Positions 57,424 to 64,000 of a DNA stretch of 64,000 nt are shown in pieces. Position numbers and translations under genes: made by a program. The stretch lies in contig MNCI01030046.1 in the NCBI GenBank assembly GCA_015680685.1, positions 397,579-461,578 of the forward strand, in the 5' to 3' direction. Under the pieces are notes generated by a model. That model searched no databases. It was not told where the DNA came from and was given only the letters and a program-made list of their open reading frames with translations. Each line of letters starts with the position of its first letter. Position 1 is the stretch's first letter. The stretch comes from Gnetum montanum (taxonomy: Eukaryota > Streptophyta > Gnetopsida > Gnetales > Gnetaceae).

Positions 57424-58905
57424 TCAAGAATGGTACTTTAGATGGTCATATATGCAAATGTCACATCCATTATTTTCATCTGTGGTTGAGTCTATAGCCT
57501 CACTTTCTTTAGCCATGTTTCCTATTTCTTGATAAGTGTTCCTAGATTTTTCTTGGTTCTTTTTCCTCCTTTTTTTGTGATTACTTGATTTGCTTTGTGT
57601 CACTTTCTCCTCTATGATTTCTATGCAAGTTTTAACTTTCTCATTCATCAATTTCGACATCTAATCCAACTTTGCTTCAAGCTTAATAAGAGAATTTTGT
57701 ATTGGCAAGGTTTGTTGTAAAATCATCTCATAGAGATCTGCCTCCTTTTCCTCATCATAGATATGGATCCTTTTCTTTTGAAGAGTTGGGTCCTAGTTGT
57801 TTTCCTTAACATTCTCCCATTTTCATAGCTCCCCTTCTTCTTTTGCCACACACTTGATCAACTCTCAGATATAATGGGTTCATAGCTCATATAATTGACT
57901 TAAAGCATACATCCTAAGGGTCTTTCTTGTTTCACTATGAAACCCATTCATGATGTGAAAAAGTTATCTTTCCTTAGAGAAATCATGACCAGTACATCTA
58001 TGTAGTAGCAAATAGTATTTATCCAAGGCCACATCTAAGGGTTCATGATTTTCTTACTTTCACTCTTGGATGTGTCTCTTAGTTTGGACTAGGTTTGGTA
58101 TTTTTCATTGAAAAGTTCCAACATTGTGAACCATTGTTGGATTAAATTTGGTTTCAATGATTGATACCACACTTCAGCTATATCGATTAATGTCCTAGGA
58201 AAAATCTTAATCTTTTTCCACCTACTTTCAATGGTATATGAGGCACATGCATCATGGAAGGATTGTAGATGATGTTGTGGATCTGAATTGTAGCCTCTCA
58301 CAAATTTAGGGATATTGTTTATATCAAGATTGGGTAAGTGACTATCCCTGTGATGCTTGTGAGGTATCTTAATTACCTCCATGATCTGCATTAGGCTCGT
58401 AGTGGCTAATAAGGATTCATTTTCATTAGACATTTTGTAATGAAAATTTCTATTTCTATTTGTTTGATTGTGATGATCTTCTCTATGCTCATGGTGATGT
58501 CTTTGATTTTGCCCTTGGGCTTGATTTATATCTTTTTCTTAACCTTGTTTTGGAGCTCTATCTTTATACCTACATTCATCTTCATCAGAACTAGACATTG
58601 AAGAGAAAGAGGAAGATGAGCAACTAGGAGAATTGCCATGGCTTCTATAGTTATCCCCATGGTCCCTTGATTTATCTTGTCTAGGTTTAGAGGAGATCCT
58701 AGGCCTTGAGGCCCTCCTTGATCTAGGACTTGCTCCATCCCCTCTAGGATTTCTGCACTAGTTGAATGTAGTCTTTGAGTGTAGTAAGGGTCTAAATGAG
58801 TGTGGGAAACCCTTGCTCAAGGTTGTTCACTCCAATTTTCTTCAATATATATCCAATCATTTTGACTACAAGTGTTTTCATCATACGATGCATTATTGGA
58901 CCTAT
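57424..58905 (-). pseudogene. gag: TGA4 gag, broken
   Basis: An Arg/Ser-rich leader (about 58740-58450) precedes MSNENESLLATTSLMQ, NIPKFVRGYNSDPQHHLQSF, AEVWYQSLKPNLIQQW and LELFNEKYQT (58433-58089). The region 58080-57670 is related to the HEPLD and DETRETLG blocks but full of stops. CDICIYDHLK near 57450 is the knuckle remnant. The N-terminal start is uncertain. Confidence 0.7.
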
Positions 58906-59029
58906 GTGAAGAAGACAAGGTTTTTTAAACAATGTGTGACTTAAAATATTAATTTTTTCTATGAGATAGATCATTAATGTCTTTACAACAATCATGTAGA
59001 ATATAACTAATCTAGATAACTAGCATCAT

Positions 59030-59047
59030 CCCCAGCAACAGTGCTAA
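59030..59047 (-). promoter_or_regulatory. TGA4 primer-binding site (tRNA-Asp-like)
   Basis: Minus strand TTAGCACTGTTGCTGGGG. After the first T, 13 of 17 bases agree with the tRNA-Asp complement, and its mismatches differ from those of TGA3. Confidence 0.75.
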
Positions 59048-59925
59048 TGATGAGCAACAAGGTACGCCTACATCCAACCATATGAATCACAAGCGTTCAC
59101 ACACGATATGGCCAAATTTTATGGATGGGACTAGTTGTGGCATCTAGATCATTATGCCTTGATCACAGTTTGTTGTTTTCTCACTTGGACTAGTGGTAGC
59201 TTTGTCATGTATGGTTTAGTCCAGAGTGAGGCATATGATTTTTATTATTTTATATTTTATTTTTCTATGATTAAAAATAGGTTGAAACTCAATTTATAAT
59301 CAATTTAACTAATATAATTGCTAATTAATAATCAACTACCTTGACATAAGTATCTAATCCCACTTCCCGTGCACATCCTGAACACATATAACATTGCTGG
59401 GTTATCAAATGTTAAGCATTGCTAGGATTACCAAGAGTCATATGCATGCTTGAAGTGGTCATACTTATGTGCTTAATTAATTTATATGCATTAAAATGTA
59501 AATATTAACTAAGTACATGAAAAGTAAATTTCATGGAAAGTAAATCTAATCTAAGTCAAAGTGTTGCAATGAATAAGAATCAATCTCAATCTTATTGTCG
59601 TTCATGGAATATGTCCATGTACATTGCCACTCAAATAAGACTCCATACAACTAACTCAGATCCACTATGTGGGCACTCATTGACTATTCTATAAGATTAT
59701 GGAATAAAACTGTAAGAGTTTAGCTACTCTATTAACAAACCTATGAAAAACTAATGAAAAACTATTATCCAAACTATGCTCCCAAGTGCTATATTTATAG
59801 GCTAGCCCATACCCCCTGATATCGAATATCTGATAACACATCTAGGGGCCTGATATTGGGTATATGATATTAGGGCTCTAATGTTGGATATCTGATATTG
59901 AAGCCAGGCAAATCATGACACATCA
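59048..59925 (-). repeat. TGA4 5' LTR (878 bp)
   Basis: Plus strand TGATGAGCAACAAGG to ATGACACATCA, next to the primer site. Confidence 0.88.
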
Positions 59926-59930
59926 CACTC
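59926..59930. repeat. TGA4 target-site duplication, right copy
   Basis: CACTC, one mismatch from the left CACTT. Confidence 0.7.
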
Positions 59931-60407
59931 CCACAAAAAAGGGAGAAAAATGTCAAGAAAGAAAAAAGGTCAATGTAGTCTCACATCAAGCAAATCAATG
60001 GCTCTAAAAAAATGGGGAAAGATAAAATTGATCAAAGAAGGCTATTACCAAGTGCTAGTTCCTCCAAACATCATCGAGTAGCCAATAGTCTAAGCATGAA
60101 GTATGAATACCTCCTTGTTCAACAAGCATGTCACCATTATGTTGTAACTATTATGTCAACACATTTGGAATTCTATTTTAGTCCATGTGAACATCCTTAG
60201 ATAACTCATGTAGCCAACATCACATCCCAAACGTTTGACATCCTATTATGACCTTTTTTCATCATTGTGAGTACTCTTTGGCATGATTCGTTAGCTATGG
60301 AATTAAGTGTGAAGAAGAAGCATTGGTAATGAACTCACTCTGGTGTTTTGCATTCTTTGTTAATGTCTCTCAGTCCAATCCTCTAAACATCAATAAAGAG
60401 GGGCCAA
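59931..60407. other. Gene-free flank
   Basis: About 480 bp with one 62-codon open frame (60012-60200) of no recognised family. No repeat copy is seen in this window. Confidence 0.45.
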
Positions 60408-60709
60408 TGAAACACCTCAAAAAAATTTAATGAGGCCAATAAGAAGCTTGATAATCATAATCTACATTGTAATTTGATTAGGATATTAAGGCAAAAAAAA
60501 TTATCTTGTTTTCCCATTGAAAATCCTATCTTATGGCCTTGTTTTGCCAAATTTTAGGCATTTTAAATGTGTAAAAAGTGACGTTTGCAGTTCACAGATT
60601 AGGAATACCATTTATATCAATGTGTGGAGGCCAAAATTCTTCATATGGTGCAAATAATTGGCCTTTTCATCTCACACATTGTACATTCTAGTCTTACATG
60701 CTTTGTTAG
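60408..60709 (+). repeat. GY1-family LTR start, interrupted by TGA5
   Basis: TGAAACACCTCAAAAAAATT and the following 300 bp align with 35619-35915. The alignment stops exactly at the TGA5 LTR at 60710. The rest of this LTR is expected to the right of TGA5, outside the window. Confidence 0.75.
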
Positions 60710-61572
60710 TGATGAGTGGCGAGGTATCCCTACACTCAATCATACGAATACAAGCGTTTCACACACGATCCGATCAAACTCCGCAGATGGGCTAGTTGTG
60801 GTATCTAGACAGTTACTCGTAGATTGCAGTTCACTGTCTTCCCATCTAGACTAGTATTAGCTTTGTCATGTATGGTTTAGTCTAGAGTGAGGTGTATGAT
60901 GTGTTCCTATGCTAACGCTACTCCTGGGTATGATGGTAAATAATATTAACTAAACTAGAAAGGAAAGAGAGGGTAAGAGAGAATCTAGACTAGCCTAAGT
61001 GCGATGAGCATCTGTTCCTTAATCATCTATACACATCTTGGACCTCGTGCACAACTACCACTGGGATTACCAAGTGCATGGCCTAAGTACGCTACTGGGT
61101 TACCAAGTAGTCACACTTAAATGCTCGTGATTAAGTCATACTCATTCCATGTTACTAGGAGGTAAGTGTAGAGACATATTAACTAGGAAAGTAGTAATAA
61201 TAATTAAATAAACAATTAAGCTAAGTGGATGCTGCAATGATGAAGTAATCTCGATCTTTATTGCCAGTCATGTGCTTGTCCAAGTACGTCACACTTGAAT
61301 AAGGATGTCGTACAATTACAATCACCACACTGCGAGCATGCATTGGGAGGAAAGGGTTGAGAGAACTACTTAAAAATTAACACTTTAAAACTGAAAACTT
61401 CAAAACTTCAAAAACTTCCTACCAGATTTATCTACCTCTTATTTATAGATGAGGAGACAGGCTACGATATCGCGTATGTGATATCGAGGCTAGGCTGCGA
61501 TATCGCGTATGCGATATTATGTATGTGATATCACGGCTGCGATATCATGACCAAAAGAATGATAACTCATCA
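60710..61572 (-). repeat. TGA5 3' LTR (863 bp)
   Basis: Plus strand TGATGAGTGGCGAGG to ATAACTCATCA. Similar to the TGA3 LTRs but longer, mainly because it carries three palindrome copies rather than one. TATAAATA (minus) is at 61440-61447. Confidence 0.88.
61464..61555. repeat. Palindrome array in TGA5 U3 (three or more copies)
   Basis: CGATATCGCGTATGTGATATCG, GCGATATCGCGTATGCGATA and GTATGTGATATCACGG follow each other, with a further half site GCGATATCATG. Copy number is higher than in TGA3 (one). Confidence 0.85.
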
Positions 61573-61585
61573 TACCCTCATGACT
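61573..61585 (-). promoter_or_regulatory. TGA5 polypurine tract
   Basis: Minus strand AGTCATGAGGGTA, one base off the family sequence. Confidence 0.65.
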
Positions 61586-61869
61586 GAATGAAAACTCATC
61601 ATCGAGTTACAGTGAGAACAAGCTCCATTGATTACATAGTGGATAGGTATGGGATTATTGACTAGTGAGAATGGGTTCATGCCGTAGTGTGGAATCAAAA
61701 CAAAATTGAGACACATCACAAAGAATGTGAAAGAAAATCCTATAGCTACAAAATTGATGGAACTCATGTAGTTCATGGTGGTGGTGGCTCCTCCATGGGT
61801 GCCTCTTCTTTGTTTTGCACGATCAGGCTTCTAAGATTGATACTGTTGAAGAAGCGCTTGACATTTCTC

Positions 61870-62202
61870 CTCTTCTATCCAAGGATTATGAGTTGTCCAT
61901 GCTGATGTTCCAATGTTTGATGGAGTTGGCATGTTCCATGAACATGGCACTTGCAGGAACACTTGATTGGCTTTGACATGTTATGATGCAAATAGCCATC
62001 ATTCCTCTTCATAGGCTTGGGCCCTGACCTCTCCACCTTTTTCTTGGATAGATTATGTAGTAACAAGAGTTCCATGATGGATGCTAAGTGATTATGCCTC
62101 CTTTTCTACATGTTCTGCATGAAGTCCTTGGCCTTTGCCTCCCCCTGGTCATTTGGTTGCACCTTGAGGAGGTCCTTCTTGTTGTCTTCTTTTAGGGGCC
62201 AT
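61870..62202 (-). pseudogene. TGA5 accessory ORF reduced to its two ends
   Basis: The ATG at 62202 opens MAPKRRQQEGPPQGATK and then stops. The sequence to about 62050 matches the N-terminal end of the TGA3 ORF (near 48130-47985). The following DNA to 61870 matches its C-terminal end (near 45590-45430). Roughly 2.3 kb in between is missing. The N-terminus is basic. Confidence 0.6.
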
Positions 62203-62516
62203 CTATAATCACACAAAGATCAATTGTTAGTAAGGTTATTGAAAAAATTTCAATGATTTCATACCTTACTCATTACCTTTAATAAATGTTGAATTCTTTT
62301 CTTAGTGTGATCTTAGAGTTAGAAATTTTTTAAGGAAGTTGCCCTAAAAGTTTAATGTCAGACTTGGTTTGTTTAGGTGACACATAAAAGGACCTAATTT
62401 TGAGGAACATTTGATAAAATGATGACAAAGAAAAGAATAGATTTGACAATGAAGTACTCATAGGGTATAAGATGATGTGGTGGTATGCAACAAGTAAAAA
62501 TTGCAAAAGTCACGCA

Positions 62517-62595
62517 AGTGGGTCCTCCCCAAAGCAAGTTCCAACCTATAATGCCCTTGCGTAACCACATCTTAAAATGTCTGTAGGCACTAGAA
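62517..62595 (-). other. Family-conserved non-coding block, TGA5 copy
   Basis: AGTGGGTCCTCCCCAAAGCA and AATGCCCTTGCGTAACCA on the plus strand. Confidence 0.65.
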
Positions 62596-63545
62596 GGGTT
62601 AAATGTAATCCATACTAGTTTCACAAAGCACACACATGTACATACCATCAGAATGAGGTAAGAATTCTATGCTATGCAAGACACGAGCAACAATTACATG
62701 AACAGCAAGATGAGATAGACTATAGAAGAGATTGTAGAGATTGGAACATGAGGTAATTGACCTAGGGCATAATGAATCCTATGTGTAAAGTGTGATTAAT
62801 GTGTCATTAACCCGTCGTTCCAAGATCAGGAGCAAGTCCATTCCTCTGATCAATGACACCACATTGTTTCATCCCATGATGAGTGACTATGAGAGTACCA
62901 TAACAATAGGGCATATGATCACTTGGCATTTTGTTCAAGGGAGAAGATATTTTTGCTTTTTGGCACTTCTTTTGATTTTTGTTTGTTTGTTTTTTTTTTC
63001 GATTGCTGAATCCAGAGAAGCCACCAACCTTTAGGCATGGGTGCATGTCTTTCCAGTGGGACCCCATGGAACAACATTGGATTTTAAAGTGCCTTTTGAT
63101 TACTCTTACTCCCATTTTGAGTTAGATCTTCAAGGATCTTAGTACAACCATGTTGCATGATAACTCTCATAGACATCACCAAAGAGAATCTGCAAGTCTC
63201 CTTGATGTCACATCCTAATCATTCCCTCTTGATCCATCCTTCTTCATTCTGGGTACAATGAACACAAAATTAATTTTAAGTTTTCAGAATATCACTATAC
63301 CCTTGAACAAAACCTCTTATTTGTAGAATAGATGAGTGGTTGTAATGGGCTCACTATCCAAATAATTGATCTCTTGAGACTCAATGACATAGAACACACC
63401 TCAACCAACAAGCCACATGAGTGTTTTATTCGTAGATGAGATTACTTATAAAAAGCTAAAAATTGAAAAATGAAAAACTGGGAAACAAAAAATTATAAAA
63501 TTAGAGAAAATGAAAAATATTTATTAATCTTGCTTGTTGTTAGAA

Positions 63546-63561
63546 TGGGGGATATCCCCCA
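63546..63561. repeat. Perfect 16-bp palindrome TGGGGGATATCCCCCA
   Basis: Exactly self-complementary, and identical to 50071-50086 in TGA3. It sits at the end of the gag linker in both and overlaps a polypurine-like motif. Confidence 0.9.
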
Positions 63562-64000
63562 TAACTAAATGGTTGAGCATGGTGAGGATTAATAAATGAA
63601 AGATTTGAATCCTTGCATGTTGGTCATACTTGGTCATACTTACGCCATTGGGGTTCACACACCTGATTATAGTAAGCATAGTGGGGCAATTTGTAAGATG
63701 TGGTTCCCGGGTGAAGATTTGACCCACTATGATACTTGAGACCGTAAGATGGTATGCAAGGATTGAGATGTCGCTCTTCGTGGTTGTATCCATTGGACCA
63801 TATGGTTGTTGGAGTGTTAATTGGTGGCACTTTGGTTGTCTCATTTTTTTCTCTTTTCTCTCTTTTTTCTTTCTCTTTACTAAATCCAGAGAAATCACCA
63901 ACCTTCAGGCATGGGTGCATGTCTTTCTAGTGGGGCCCCCTAGGACAGCATTTGAATTTCGAGTGCCTTTTTGATTACTCTGACTCCCATTTTTCATTAG

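Larger units (their letters stand above)
53543..59925 (-). mobile_element. TGA4: gag-only LTR retrotransposon
   Basis: LTRs of 856 and 878 bp, a 4/5 target duplication, a tRNA-Asp-like primer site and a polypurine tract define a 6383-bp minus-strand element. Gag and linker are present. Protease, RT, integrase and the accessory ORF are not seen. Its LTRs start TGATGAGCAACGAGG and form a separate subfamily from TGA2, TGA3 and TGA5, with GATATCTGATA-type motifs instead of the GC-rich palindromes. Confidence 0.85.
60710..64000 (-). mobile_element. TGA5: LTR retrotransposon, 5' part beyond window
   Basis: A minus-strand element with its 3' LTR at 60710-61572 and internal sequence to the window end. 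It is closest to TGA3. The accessory ORF has a large internal deletion, and a ~120-bp stretch occurs twice (63007 and 63881). GTTAG precedes the LTR and would be the target duplication to look for on the other side. Confidence 0.85.
62203..64000 (-). other. TGA5 non-coding middle region and start of linker
   Basis: Holds the conserved block (62517-62595), a stretch matching TGA3 49271-49625 (62792-63125), a gag-linker match (63530-63660, as at 50041-50175) and a second copy of the 63007-63125 stretch at 63881-64000. The internal TATA cassette of TGA3 is not seen here. Confidence 0.6.

Overview
The window is an intergenic, repeat-dominated piece of a large plant nuclear genome. The evidence is AT-rich DNA, plant-type LTR retrotransposons with tRNA-Asp and tRNA-iMet primer sites, tRNA-derived SINEs, and a decayed copy of a plant membrane-transporter gene. 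No intact host gene, rRNA, functional tRNA or CRISPR array was seen. The species cannot be named from the sequence; a big-genome seed plant (a gymnosperm is possible) is an inference. All percentages and homologies below are by-eye comparisons.

The main content is one family of LTR elements whose LTRs begin TGATGAG and end CTCATCA or similar (called TGA1 to TGA5 here). TGA1 (1-1405, + strand) enters from the left edge. TGA2 (14933-21951, - strand) is complete with a perfect 5-bp target duplication. TGA3 (44412-52781, -), TGA4 (53543-59925, -) and TGA5 (60710 to beyond the right edge, -) form a cluster. Internal regions hold a Ty3/gypsy-like gag with a tRNA-Asp-like primer site. TGA2 also keeps a retropepsin. 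TGA3 keeps a separate frameshifted ORF with long coiled coils near its 3' end. No reverse transcriptase, RNase H or integrase was found in any of them, so they look like non-autonomous, gag-bearing relatives of the Athila/Tat branch. An older gag-protease fragment of the same kind lies at 4.2-6.0 kb.

Other elements: CP1 (22251-28660, +) has 576-bp LTRs, a tRNA-iMet primer site, a perfect GATAT target duplication and no recognisable coding sequence (LARD-like). GY1 (from 35619, +) has a ~1.25-kb LTR, a decayed gag and retropepsin, three minisatellite arrays and, downstream, a decayed intronless MFS transporter copy at 42.05-42.97 kb. A 3.9-kb segment (31431-35298) is bounded by a 10-bp inverted repeat and contains three SINE-like units. 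Another SINE-like unit is at 11.85 kb. A ~0.75-kb dispersed repeat occurs at 10.47 and 29.99 kb.

The least ordinary signals are: (1) very short U3 regions in the TGA LTRs carrying CpG-rich palindromes of the type GATATCGCGTACGCGATATC just upstream of the TATA box, in variable number; (2) repeated internal copies of the 3' polypurine-tract core AGTCATGGGGG; (3) a second TATA-plus-palindrome cassette inside TGA3, upstream of its coiled-coil ORF; and (4) a non-coding block conserved between TGA2, TGA3, TGA4 and TGA5.
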